Part shown: positions 33,400 to 44,345 of the stretch, piece by piece
Layout of the letters: each line of letters opens with the position of its first letter
Position numbering within the stretch: position 1 is the stretch's first letter
DNA from: Selaginella moellendorffii
Taxonomy: Eukaryota > Streptophyta > Lycopodiopsida > Selaginellales > Selaginellaceae
Direction of reading: 5' to 3'
Assembly (NCBI RefSeq): GCF_000143415.4
Contig: NW_003314317.1
Coordinates: 62,001 to 126,000 of the forward strand
DNA: 64,000 nucleotides
Notes under the pieces: model-generated
What the model was told of the DNA's origin: nothing
The model's input: the letters and a program-made list of their open reading frames with translations, nothing else
Databases searched by the model: none
Made by a program: the position numbers and the translations under genes

Positions 33400-36300
33400 C
33401 TTGAACAAGGTCAAGAGAATGAACCAGGTTGTCCGCAGGTTTCCAAGTGTGTTCCTCAGGTCCGTAACCCTTCCAGTCTACAAGATAGTAGAGTTTAGAC
33501 TGTAAGATCTTGGAATCAAGGATGTCCTAAACCTCGTACTCAGACCCATCTTCGAGCTACACTGGTGGAGGCAGAGGAATGACCCGATTTGGAATAGGAC
33601 TGAGAATATAAGGCTCAAGGAGAGAGGAGTGAAAAACAAGGTGAATTTGATATGAGGAGGGAAGTGCAAGGTGATAAGTGACAGGATTAATGATGGCAGT
33701 GATAGGGAAAGGATCGAAGCGTTTGAAATCAAGTTTGGGACATGGCCTAGTGGTGGAGATATTTCACTTGAGGAGCCAGACTTTATCCCTGATATTGTAA
33801 GGGGGACAATCCTGACGATGGACATTGGCAAATGTTTTGTGAGATTCCTAAGCATGATGGAAGTGGAAGGAGATGGAGTTGTGGATTTTCTAGAGGTTAG
33901 AGACAAATGCCTCAAAGTGGGGATTTGAATGAGAGGATTCGGATAGAGAAGGAAGTGAGAGATTGAATCAAGGATTTCAGCCAGAGTTTGCAAAGAAGGG
34001 GGAAACTTGAAAGGAGGAGTGAACAGAGTTGTTATAGGAGAATTTAGCAAGGGGAAGGATATCGAATCAGTCATCCTAATGATAGTTGATGAAACACCTT
34101 AGGAATTGTTTTAACGTCTGAATTGTTCACTTAGATTGTCTATTAGTTTGAGGATGATACGCCGAAGAGAGGTTGGCCTTCACTCCAAAAAGTTGCAAGA
34201 ACCGTTGTCAGAAATGAGAGATGAACTGAGGTTTCCGATCCGAAACCACATCTGCAAGAATCCCATGAAGTCAGAAAATTTCCCTAAATACCAATTTTGC
34301 CATGTCCTTGCCCAAAAACTCCTTGGTACACGGTAGGAAGTGCACCATCTTTGTGAAGCAATCCACCATAACTAAAATGTTGTTAAAGCCTCCATAACTC
34401 GAAAGATCACTCAAGAAATCCATGGAGATGGATTCCCAAGGACCTGAAGGGACCGGGAGGGAACGAAGCAAACATGAAGAAAGGTGGCAAAATACCTTAT
34501 TCTGGGCGCAAGTGTTATAGGAAGTAACAAAAGCTTTGATGTAGTTGTTCATGTGATGCCACCAAAAGTCCCGTGTAACTAGCTCATAGGTTTTCGCAAT
34601 GCCAAAGTGACCAGTAGTCAGGCTATCGTGGCACGCTATCAGGACCAACCTTCGAGCATCACCTTCAAGAATGTAAAGCTTCTCCCCACAGTACAACAAG
34701 CCATCTAAGAACTCGAACTTGTCAAATTGCTGGCAATCGGGAGTCACTGGGTGTCCAGCCTGAAGATGAGGGAAAATGTCGCTGGCGAGGTCGTTGGATT
34801 GAAGATCATTTTTGATTGCATCCATCAAGGAGGAGTCTTGAGGGGCCAAAGAAATTGCCATAACTTGAAGCCGATCAGGACCAAGGATAACCTAATCCTG
34901 TTGATCAAAAGCAGGATTACCAAGCCTAAGACTGAGATAGGAGCGCCTTGAAAGAGCATTAGGAAGGCCTTGAAGCTTTCCAGGTCTGTACTTGATAACA
35001 AAGTCAAACCGACTCAAGAATTATGCCCACCTTGCCTGACAACGGCTCAAAACTTGGGAAGTGGCAAAGTACTCGAGATTTTTGTAATCCATCCAGACCG
35101 TTGTTTGATGGCTCGCCCCCTCCAAGAAACGACACCACTCTCCAAAGGAATCCACGATGGCAAGGAGCACCTTGTCGTGGATTTCGTAAATGATCTCCGC
35201 AGGCTGGAATTTCCAAGAATCGAAAGCGACTGGATGAAATTCTTGATCTGCTCCGAGTTGAGACAGCACAGGACTAATGGCAAAGTCGGAAGCGTCTGCC
35301 TCGATGAAGAAAGGTTGTGAGGGATTAGCATGGATCAAGACGGGAGCAGAACTGAAGGTCACCTTGAGTGTGTCGAAGGCTTGCTGGGCAGCAGCAGACC
35401 AAGAGAAGGGAACATCCTTGCGAGTGAGATGCGTGAGAGGAAGGACAATGTCAAAGTAGTGATCAATGAATTTGTGGTAGAAGTTGGTGAAGCCAAGGAA
35501 AACCTGAATGTCCGACATTGATTGTAGAGGCTCCCATTCAAGAATAGTCTTGACTTTGGCAGGATCCATCATGATACCCTCAGGAATGACACTGTACCCA
35601 AGGAACTTTATAGACTCCTGATCAACGGAACATTTCTCAAGCTTCGTGTATAGGCCATGTTCCCACAGCTTCGCCAGCACCTTGCGCACATGCTCACCGT
35701 GCTCCTCCTAAGTTTTTGAGTAGATGAAGATGTTGTTGAGGTAGATGATCACCATCTGATCAAGAAACTCCTGAAAGACGTCATTCGCCATGTGTTAGAA
35801 AACTGCTGGAGCATTTGTCAAGCCAAATGGCATGACAGTGTACTCAAAGTGGCCATAGCGGGTTCGGAACACAATCTTCCATTCATCACCAGGCCGGATC
35901 CGGATCAAGTTGTGTGCTCCACAGAGGTCAATCTTGGTGAAGAAGCGGGCACCGCCAAGGCATTCCAACAGGTTCGAGATCAGGGGTAGTGGATAACAGT
36001 TCTGAACAGTCACGTTGTTCAAACCTCAGTAGTCGATGACTAGCCACAAACTCCCATCCTTCTTCTTGACAAAGAAGACAGATGCTCCAGCAGGGGACTG
36101 CGAATGCTGAATGTACCCCAAGGCAAGGTTCTAGTCCACATACTCTTTGAGGGCTTTAAGCTCAGACAGGGATAACCCGTAGATAGGCCCCCATGGAGGT
36201 GACGCTCCTTCCTGTAAATCAATGGGATAGTCGTAAGGCCGATGAACAGGTAGTACACTAGCTTTTTTCTTGTCAAACACATCCCCAAAATCATGATACT

Positions 36301-37200
36301 TCTCAGGAAGACTAACAGGAGAAACATGCAAAGCAAAAAGGAAAATAGGTTCTTCATGAAGGAGTTCTTTCATAGTGATTGTGGAGATAGGAGGAAGCGT
36401 ATGACTGAATGGAATGATGGAACGAGGATATTGTCCAATGTAAGATGGAAGAGAGGGAAAAGAAGAGGGTGAAAACTTCGTAGAGTCAGGAATAGAACCC
36501 CGATTTGAGTTTAAGGAACTTTTCCTGATTCGGACTCGATGAACAGCAGGAGAAGCCATGGGAGATGGTGACATGGGAGAGACAAGTTGTAATTCCTTCC
36601 AACAGATCTGAGGCTGGTGCAGTTGGAACTAAGGAAGGCCGAGCACCACAGAGGAGGACTTGTTGTTAATGATGTTGAAGGTGATATAGATAACAGTGGA
36701 CCTAATGTGTACTTGAAAGGGCAACGTTTCCCTAAGTCCAGAAGATGGAGACGCCCGTTGATGCCTTCAACCCTCAAATCCCGTATGGTAGGAGAAAGAG
36801 GAACGTGATGTCGGCCAGCAAAGTCCGTGTCTATGAAGCAGGAAGTTGCACCCGAGTCTAGTAGCGCTAGAGCTTTGAGTCCTGATTGTCCGGTGAAAGA
36901 AAGGAGACATGGGATGCAGAAGTTGCGAGAATTGGTGATGGCTTTAATGAAAGGTGGTGAGGAGCTTAATAAAGAAGAAAAGTGATTTTTATTCGGGGAG
37001 TCCAAACAGATAGCTCCTACTCTGTTTGGAGGTCATTTCCCGATTGCAATAGAGGTGGATCTTGAGGCAGAGTGAACTCGAGCAATCGGGGAGGCTTCTT
37101 GGGACACACAGCTGCTTTGTGATTAGGATCAGCACAGTAGAGGCAAAGATTATGGGATATTCAATGTTGCTTCTCAACAGGACTCAACTTCCCTCTGATG
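33400..37200 (-). pseudogene. pol region of chromovirus copy 2: PR-RT-RH-IN-chromodomain (broken)
   Basis: Read on the - strand: protease LLDSGATSCFID (near 36870), RT at about 36130-35600, RNase H near 35300 (IEADASDFAISPVLS), integrase from about 34700 to 34000 and chromodomain at about 33560-33400. The RT catalytic box reads YLNN instead of YLDD. Stops occur in RT, integrase and chromodomain, and one chromodomain stop is at the same codon as in copy 1. Motif positions are approximate. Confidence 0.85.
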
Positions 37201-38021
37201 AGTTGGGGAATACCAGAAATATCCATCGGGACCGGAGCAGTAGGTTCAGGAGTATGCCCCAAAGACTCAAGCTGGGATTTCTAAGTTTGGGACGGGAAAA
37301 CGGTAGCGTAGTGACTTTCTTGACAACCTTCAAAGAGACAATTGTCAACTTTGTTGATGGCGTCCGACAGGTCCGTGGGATCCTCCATAGTGAGCAACAA
37401 ATCCTTGACACTATTGTTGAGGCCAAAACGAAATTGATCAATCAGGGCCCTCTCATCCCACTAAGTGTCCAAGGCAAGGAGTTGGAACTTCGTAGCATAG
37501 ATTGAGGCAGGACGAGACCCTTGAGAGAGACGTCTCATCTTTGTGGTGGCAACCTGAACTCGATCCGTCTCGCCAAAACATGCTTTGAGCTTCTCTTTGA
37601 ACAACTGAAGATCCATCAGCTCTGGAACCACAACCCTTTTCATGCTCTTCTCTAGGAGAGGAGAAAGCCATGATAAAGTTGCACCTTTGAGCAACATCCT
37701 GATCACGCCGATTTGAGACTCAGGAGTGGGGTACCACCGATGTTGAAGTGCAAAGATCAGCTCCATCTGGTTCAGGAATCCACGAAGCTCCGAACGCTTA
37801 CCTGAAAACTTCACCAAGAAACTCACCTTTGGTTCAGGAACTCTGCTTGATCCTTGAGCCGAAAGTGAAACAAGCTCCTGTTGCATGTGAAGAAGGGTCA
37901 CCTTCAGCTCAGTATTCTCATATTGGATTTTTGCAAGGACTTCGGCAAAGAAATCAGGATGGCTTGGAGATTCTATCAGCAAAGAAGAAAGAAAAGGGGG
38001 GAAAAAGGCAAAGGCAGTCAA
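37030..38021 (-). pseudogene. gag region of chromovirus copy 2 (nearly intact, interrupted)
   Basis: On the - strand it opens with an ATG at 38021, about 50 bases inside the LTR. It runs as one frame for about 186 codons before a TAG where a Trp is expected (near 37461). It then continues in frame to the CCHC knuckle near 37130. It shows the N-terminal coiled-coil-like segment (IQYENTELKVTLLHMQQELVSL) missing from copy 1. Confidence 0.8.
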
Positions 38022-38051
38022 TCAAGATGAGCTAAAGCAAAAGCAAAAAAA

Positions 38052-38068
38052 CACAATCTGAATCAAAC
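38052..38068 (-). other. Primer-binding site candidate, complementary to the LTR itself
   Basis: On the - strand, directly after the TTGACA end of the 5' LTR, the sequence is GTTTGATTCAGATTGTG. It does not resemble the initiator-tRNA site. Its reverse complement (CACAATCTGAATCAAAC) matches the LTR segment CACAATCTGAATCAAC over 15 bases, as expected for self-priming of the Tf1/sushi type. Confidence 0.6.
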
Positions 38069-38429
38069 TGTCAAGACCCCCAACAAGATCAGGATTGGAA
38101 AATGCAAAAGACAAAGAGAAAAGCTAGTGGAAACAAGGAAGAGGCTTTAGACTAATGTTGATTTAGATTGTGGAGAAATGGAACAAGGCTAACCTATATA
38201 TACTATAGGTTGATGAAGCTCCATCACTCTTGGATCGAAGACGGCCTAAATATAGTTGAGGTCAAAGAGGCGCCATGTCATCATCAGAAATGTTGCTCGA
38301 AACTCAAGAATCGTACGGGAAATTAGAGAGTCAGGAATAGGGAAGTGTCTTGAGAGTCAGGAATGTGGTCTATAGGTCAGGAATCCAGCGAGAGTCAGGA
38401 ATGTGGCAAGAATTGGGGGATTCCTGACA
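38069..38429 (-). repeat. 5' LTR of chromovirus copy 2
   Basis: 361 bp with intact TGTCAGGAATCCCC...GGGGGTCTTGACA ends on the - strand. It contains a TATATATAGG-type box. About 30 bp after it comes CACAATCTAAATCAAC, with one change from the family sequence. Confidence 0.92.
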
Positions 38430-38721
38430 AAAGCTATCAAAGAGAATAACTAACTATCATGAAAGATCATCAATCGTTCCATCAATAATAAGATGCATAA
38501 TCATCGTTGAAAAAAGAATCCACTATCCCGAAGAATAGCAACTCATTCTGCATCAATAATAATCAAGCAAAACTTTTTGACAAGGATAATCAATTATCCG
38601 AGATAATAGTCAATCATCACCAATAATTGCTAGATGCAAAAACCAATTTCAACATCGAAACTAACAAGTCAAAATGCCTTCCCCAACAACTTTAAATAAA
38701 TAGACCACAAGCATAAAAACT
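38430..38721. other. Interior of the older LTR element, between two insertions
   Basis: About 290 bases rich in short ATCATC/AATAAT-type words, with no coding signal. It lies between chromovirus copy 2 and the TRIM. Confidence 0.4.
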
Positions 38722-38883
38722 TGTAGCACATGTGATCATGGGATGAGATTTGAATATACTATCACTGTGGATTCTTGGAACCTTGGGAGATAAATAGGGA
38801 TAAAATAGCCATTAAGGGCTCTCTCATCAAGCAATTGCCCCTTATCCAAGGGACTTAAGAAGAGAAAGATAAGGTGCACTACA
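38722..38883 (+). repeat. TRIM 5' LTR
   Basis: 162 bp with inverted TGTAG/CTACA ends. It is closely similar to 39224-39384 and, in reverse complement, to 42261-42416. Confidence 0.92.
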
Positions 38884-39223
38884 TGTGGTATCGAAGCAAA
38901 TGGCATGAGTTCGATTCCCATTAATCAGTGGCTATTTAAAAATATAATATACCCTTGAGCAAGGTATATTCCTACCCCTAAATTTGAAATCATACTTATT
39001 AGGCATCCATGCATACGTCCATGGAGTATCCACAGACGAAGGTATTCATCATGGGACTGCGATACGGGTGGATGACTAGTTGCCTCACATGAAATAACTA
39101 GTCTACACAATGGAAGGATTGGTAGATTTAGTGTGGAAATGGAAGTGTTAGTTCCTCTTGGCTTAATAGGGGTTGTTAGTTAATAGTCAATGAGAACATT
39201 GACATCTTTGAAGGGGGGGTGAG

Positions 39224-39384
39224 TGTAGTGCATGTGATCATGGGATGAGATTTGAATATACTGTCACCATGGATCCTTGGAACCTTGGGAGATAATGGGG
39301 ATAAAATAGCCACTAAGGGCTCTCTCATTAAGCAATTGCCCCTTTTCCAGTTAGCTTAAGGGGAGAGAGATAAAGTGTGCTATA
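39224..39384 (+). repeat. TRIM 3' LTR
   Basis: 161 bp. It starts TGTAGTGCATG and ends TGCTATA, where the other copies have CACTACA, so the terminal CA is mutated. Confidence 0.9.
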
Positions 39385-39389
39385 AAACT

Positions 39390-40658
39390 TAAGAAACCAA
39401 AAGTTTGAAGAAGTTTATATTCAAATCGTGCCTAATAATGATCATAAGTCTTATATAAACTAACTTCAATGCTAAAGAAAAAATCATGGTACAACCCATA
39501 ATAACCCCTTTAACACATCCATAAGGTAAATTTCATAATGCCAAAACTAATGAAGAGCATATTGCATTAATTCAAAAGCCAAGCACTATGGAGTTATGCT
39601 CAATAAGTGATTATTAAACAATCCTCCATAAATCTATCTATAGCAAAATGTAACTCACTTTTTTTAATAAACATAAGAAGAATCATCAATGATCAATATA
39701 TCCCATGTTAAATTCAACAAGGATTCAAATATTCTAATATCAATTACTAACTCTCCCTTTTGTAAAGCTAACATAATCCATAACTAAATCACTTTTCAAG
39801 TTTTTAATAGCAAGCCTAGACAAAATAGTTTAGCACTTCACTGCTACCCATCCCATAACTCACCACTTGTAAAACCACCATAATCAATATGCATCAAGAT
39901 AAAGACTCTTGATTGGATAATGTGAACATGAACAATAAGTTAACACTTCATTGCAAATCATCTCTTCAAGAAGAGAAAATGATTTATGTGTTTGATCTTT
40001 TGTCCCTAATAACTCTCTTTCTAAACTCTACTTTGACCAAACCTCAAACTTGCTTTCACACTACCTTTAGTCCAATCCAAATTTTTTTATAAGAGAGCAT
40101 AGTAACAACTATTTGAACTAATAGACTAATCCCTACAATCTTGATTGATCCACTTATAATCATGTATAGAAAGGATCCATTAAGACAGACTAGCCTATTT
40201 GCCACTCATAACAAACCTAAGGTTTACTTTCACCCATGGTACATGGTTCAATTCATGGTAACCACCGATAGCCTAATATTAATCCTACCAACTCAACGTG
40301 CAACCTTGAGTTGCTAATGTGCCTCATTCACTCACCCAAGTGCAAACTTGTGCAAAATAATACACCTTAAATCCATCTTGTTAACTCAAAGTGCAACCTT
40401 GAGCTGGTAATGTGCCTCACTCACTCACCCAAGCACAAACTCATACAAATAGACAATCCATCCTATTAGCCCAAGAGCAAGCTAACATAATATGGTACAA
40501 AAAGGTAATTAAAATCTATATCCAAGGAACGAATGCAAAGTCTTAGCACCCAAACATGTACCCACTCAAATCATCGTTTTCATCTTTGCATATGCAACAA
40601 GACTAATTGCCCAATTTCATTGGATAATACTCGCTGAGACATATTCTCTAATACTAAA
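39390..40658 (-). other. Interior of the older LTR element, right part
   Basis: AT-rich, with no protein motif. At its right edge, next to the LTR at 40659, the - strand reads TTTAGTATTAGAG, a decayed match to the TGGTATCAGAGC primer site. This supports a - strand element with its 5' LTR at 40659-41762. A two-unit tandem repeat lies at 40288-40451. Confidence 0.45.
40288..40451. repeat. Two-copy tandem repeat, period about 92 bp
   Basis: Both units contain AACTCAA.GTGCAACCTTGAG, TAATGTGCCTCA and CACTCACCCAAG in the same order. Confidence 0.7.
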
Positions 40659-41762
40659 TGTAGTGTATATGGTTTTACCCTTTATCCTATGGTGATTTAC
40701 CATAGGATAACCACAAAGTAGAACCTAAACCCTCCATATGCCACATGCCACATGCCACATGTCCAATGACAATGGAGTGGAACCAGGGTTTTAAAGCCTT
40801 GAGCCACTAAATGAAGGAACAGAACCAAACTCCTAATCATGGAGCCAAGGAACAAAGGTGCTAGAGCATAGAGTGACTCTCGAGCATACAACCTAAGGAG
40901 CGAAGGAACAAGAGCACGGAGCGACTTAGAACAATTCTAGAGCATCCAACATCCCAATGCCAGGATCAACACAAAAAATGGAGTCTAGCATTATTTCAGT
41001 ATACTAGTGGCATAACGGAAGAATATAGGTACTCCACCAGCTAACATGGAATAGAACTTGGGCTTAGACCCAAGCCGGATGCAGAACAAAGATAGACACA
41101 CAAATAGGAGTTATACTATGCCTCAGATTAATTGGCCATACCTAACTTACCTACTATTTTTACTATACATTTGGAAACCCCCTAGGAACGCATGCTATGG
41201 GCTTTCACTCTTAGTCACCCTTAGTACCAAGAGTTAGTCTTTGGAACTAACTTGAAACTTACTAAATATGGAATGTCTTTAAATTGTAAATTTGGACAGG
41301 GAACGAACACTAGTTTGTTTAGGACAATCTCTACATTCCATAAATATGTCAAATGAGCGAATCTAAACACTTTTCATAAATAGCAATTAGAACTGAATAG
41401 AATTAACACAAGGTGCATGATAGTGAGGGTGTTTAGCAAACACGGTAAGCTATCATTTTGCAAATATTGAGGGACCAAGCTCAATATTGCGGGGGTTCCC
41501 AACACTAGCAAGTGCAAGCCAACAACATAAGTTTCTCATCACCGTGTTAAGTATGCTTGACTAAATGACAAATTAAGATTTCCTTCTTTAGTGCCCTTTC
41601 AGTCTAAATACATATGTAATGATTAATTTTTCAACTAGCTTAGGTGGAGACTAATAATGGGTCTAGCAATATCGACCTCCTGCCATTGTGGCAGTAAGGA
41701 AAAAATATCTAAAAAGACTAGCCAACAACTAATTTCCGATCCCTGAAGTCATATTTATAATA
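40659..41762 (-). repeat. 1.1-kb LTR-family copy (5' LTR of the older - strand element)
   Basis: On the + strand it starts TGTAGTGTATATGG and ends at GAAGTCATATTTATAATA. It matches 31131-31780 directly and 30007-31130 in reverse complement. Its left neighbour holds a decayed primer site. No coding content. Confidence 0.7.
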
Positions 41763-44292
41763 ATTATTATCGGTTAAAAGAGGTGATTATTTCGAATATG
41801 TACCCTCTTCCTCATCCTACTAATCTCCTTGATTGTCTAGGGAGAAGACGTTAGTTCACCAAGTTAGATTTTGCTTCTAGGTACTAACAATTGCCAATGG
41901 TTGAGAAGAATATTCTTAAAAACTTCTTTTTGTACATTATTTGACTTATATAAGTTCTTAGTGATGTTGTTCAGTTTGAACAATACTTTAATGTCTTTCC
42001 AGTAAATGATGTATGAAATTCTTTGCAATATCCTAAAGATGATTGTTGACTTTATCAATGATATCTTGATCCACTTAGAGGGGACATAAGAGGAGCACTT
42101 TTGTGATATTTATAAGGTGTTGGATCGGCAGTGGGAAGTTGGTTTAAAACTGAAGTGATTGAAGTGAATATTTGAGTCCAAAAACATGATTTATCTTGAA
42201 TACCATATTTCTTATAAAGGTTTACAAATTGATTCTAATAAACTTGTGGATGTTCTAAAGTATAGTGCACTTTATCTCTCTCCCCTTACTTGGAAAAAAG
42301 GCAATTGTTTGATGAGAAATCCTTTAGTATTTATTTTATCCCTATTTATCCCCCAATATTCTATAAATTCACAGTGAACTATATTCAAATCTCATCCCAT
42401 GATCACATGCACTACATAAAGTTCCCTACTCCGAATTCTGTAAATGATATGTAACACTTCTTAAGCAAGGTGTAATATCTTGGTTAATTCATTGATAATC
42501 TCTAATCATACTACACTGTTATGAGTATTATTGCAATTGTCAACATCATCCTTCATCCAGTCTATGAACTAAGAGTGGGTGTTTATAGATCTCAAAGAGC
42601 TATTGATAACTACTCTAATTTTAATGTATTTTGATTTCACTTGATCTTTCATTTTGCATGTGGATGCTTTTAATATCAATCTTGGAGGTATGTTGATACA
42701 AAAGAGCTTGAGTTTGCTTAGTCAATGCCATCCCATTGCATATATTAATTATACATTACAACTAATAAAAATGAATTACTCCACAACAAAGAAAAAGTGT
42801 TTACTAGTAGTTTAGGGGTTTTAGAAGCTTCATAGATATTTATATGGTTCTCAAACATTACCAAAAGGTGATCATGTTATAATTACTTTGTTATTAAAAT
42901 GGAAGCACTTAGTTGGTTATATTGTTCAACCCTAAAGTTTCATATACTTTATTTTTAGGTTGTTCATTAGTGTTATGGTTAATACTAATACCCTTTCTTG
43001 AGCTTTTGTCCCTTCTTCACTCTCCTCTTGTTACTAATGAGCTTATTGTTCTAGTGTCACTAGATTTTCTGGACAAAGATTTCATATTGTTAGCAATTGT
43101 TATACTTAATATTCAATGTCTAAAAAATACGGAGCAAACCTTCTCTTGATAAGGTTCATGAGGCTCAAAAGGTTAGAGGTATGAATCCAAAAGCTTCATG
43201 ATGGATTTGAGAATCCCACATCACTTGTTGATAACTTGCCGTTTCACCATTTATATTCTCAATATTGCCTTGAAGACAACTTTCATTATTTTATGGGGAC
43301 AAATTTTAATGATCATTTATAGCTGGTGGTACCTTCAATCTTTATTCTATACTTTTTCCATGCTTACTATGATTATCCTTTTCTAAGTGGGCATATAAGA
43401 TATTATTGGAAAAGCTATGCAAGTCTTTCAATTGGCCAAAGATACAACATGATGTTATTCAGTATGTGCATAGCTGCATTTGGTATCAGGTTCTTATCAC
43501 TCCTCTTATGCTACAAAAAGACAGTTGGAGTAAATTGCAATTTCCTATCAGTTTGAGTTGATGGTGTTGATTTGATAAAGCCTTTTCTACAGTTGACTAT
43601 TAGCGATAAGTATATCATTATTGCTTCTGACTATTTGACTTGCCAAGTGGAAGCTAGTGCTTTTGCTATTACATTTACAATTATTGTTGGATATTTCCTT
43701 CTCAATTAAGTGGTGTTTTAGCATTTCTGCTAAAGTGGATTCTCTCTAAAAATAATTCTACATTTATAGTTGAAGTATTTCATGTTTTAACATTTAACTA
43801 GGGATACACCACACTTTTATAAGTGTTTATCATCCACAGATAGATAATTTAGTGAAATGGGTTATTTGGACATTCAATGGGATCATTGTGAAGTACATGA
43901 ACTTCTAGCATTTCGATTGAGATGGATATTTACTATTTCTTTGATATGCATATTCATAAGGATACAAAGTTCTGTTAATGCTTCACTAGATAAACTTTTA
44001 TATGGTTATAATTTGATATTGCTAATGGAGTTAAATTTACCTTTGCGATTGCTATAAACTATTGATGATATGTTTTGGGATCAATATTTGATAAGCATTC
44101 TTCCATTAGTTTGAGTGGAGTTTATTGAACACTTAGGTTGCATACAAGTGGGATAATAATGACATTACAACTCCTATCATTATCCATTTGCAAAGTATAA
44201 AGTGGATGTTTTGGTATTAGTTAGTTTTCCCAATTTTACGATATATGGTTTTTCTAAGGAACTCTCTACTTAATAGAAGGGACTATACCAAG
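41763..44292 (+). pseudogene. Decayed Ty3/Gypsy pol relic (RT-RH-IN), interrupted by a TRIM solo LTR
   Basis: Degenerate + strand reading with many stops and shifts. An RT piece lies at about 41830-42260 (NLLDCLGRR.FTKLDF, then FINDILIH and GLQIDSNKL), followed by RNase H-like sequence at about 42650-42930 (HVDAFNINLGG). An integrase piece lies at about 43180-43690 with ISDKYIIIASDYLTCQVEA, matching the core around the second part of the DDE domain. After removal of the solo LTR at 42261-42416 and one target copy, the RT reading continues. It differs from the chromoviruses, so it is a separate, much older family. Confidence 0.7.
42261..42416 (-). mobile_element. Solo TRIM LTR
   Basis: 156 bp, the reverse complement of the TRIM LTRs at 38722 and 39224. 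It is flanked by a perfect 5-bp target duplication TAAAG (42256-42260 and 42417-42421). It probably arose by recombination between two LTRs of a full element inserted in the Gypsy relic. Confidence 0.9.
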
Positions 44293-44345
44293 TGTTGCGG
44301 CAAGTGTACAATTACAATGTTGTACACTAATATTAGCAAAGTGTG
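44293..44345 (+). repeat. Dispersed LTR-like repeat, copy D (3' LTR start of the Gypsy relic?)
   Basis: It starts TGTTGCGGCAAGTG and shares the ATTACAATGTTGTACACTAA core with copies A-C. It lies just after a purine-rich stretch (AATAGAAGGGA) at the end of the Gypsy relic, as a 3' LTR would. Confidence 0.5.

Larger units (their letters stand above)
32908..38429 (-). mobile_element. Chromovirus (Ty3/Gypsy with chromodomain), copy 2, complete but defective
   Basis: This is a full-length LTR element on the - strand, flanked by a perfect 5-bp target duplication AAAGC (32903-32907 and 38430-38434). The 5' LTR is 38429-38069 and the 3' LTR is 33263-32908. Inside, read on the - strand, are a primer site next to the LTR, gag, protease, RT, RNase H, integrase and a chromodomain. 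It is the same family as copy 1 and keeps the 5' interior that copy 1 lost. Stops and changed catalytic residues show it is inactive. It inserted into the interior of an older non-coding LTR element. Confidence 0.94.
38722..39384 (+). mobile_element. Complete TRIM (terminal-repeat retrotransposon in miniature)
   Basis: 663 bp in total. The 5' LTR 38722-38883 (TGTAGCACATG...GTGCACTACA) and the 3' LTR 39224-39384 flank 340 non-coding bases. TGGTATCGAAGC (38886-38897), two bases after the 5' LTR, resembles the initiator-tRNA-Met primer site. GAAGGGGGGG (about 39210-39219) just before the 3' LTR is the polypurine tract. A perfect 5-bp target duplication AAACT borders the element (38717-38721 and 39385-39389). 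The absence of coding capacity means it must be moved in trans. A GTTCGATTCC word just after the primer site resembles a pol III B-box. Confidence 0.92.

Noticed and set aside
38908-38920. tRNA gene suspected from AGTTCGATTCCCA
   Set aside because: No cloverleaf can be drawn. The word lies just inside the TRIM primer site, so it is noted as a feature of that element.
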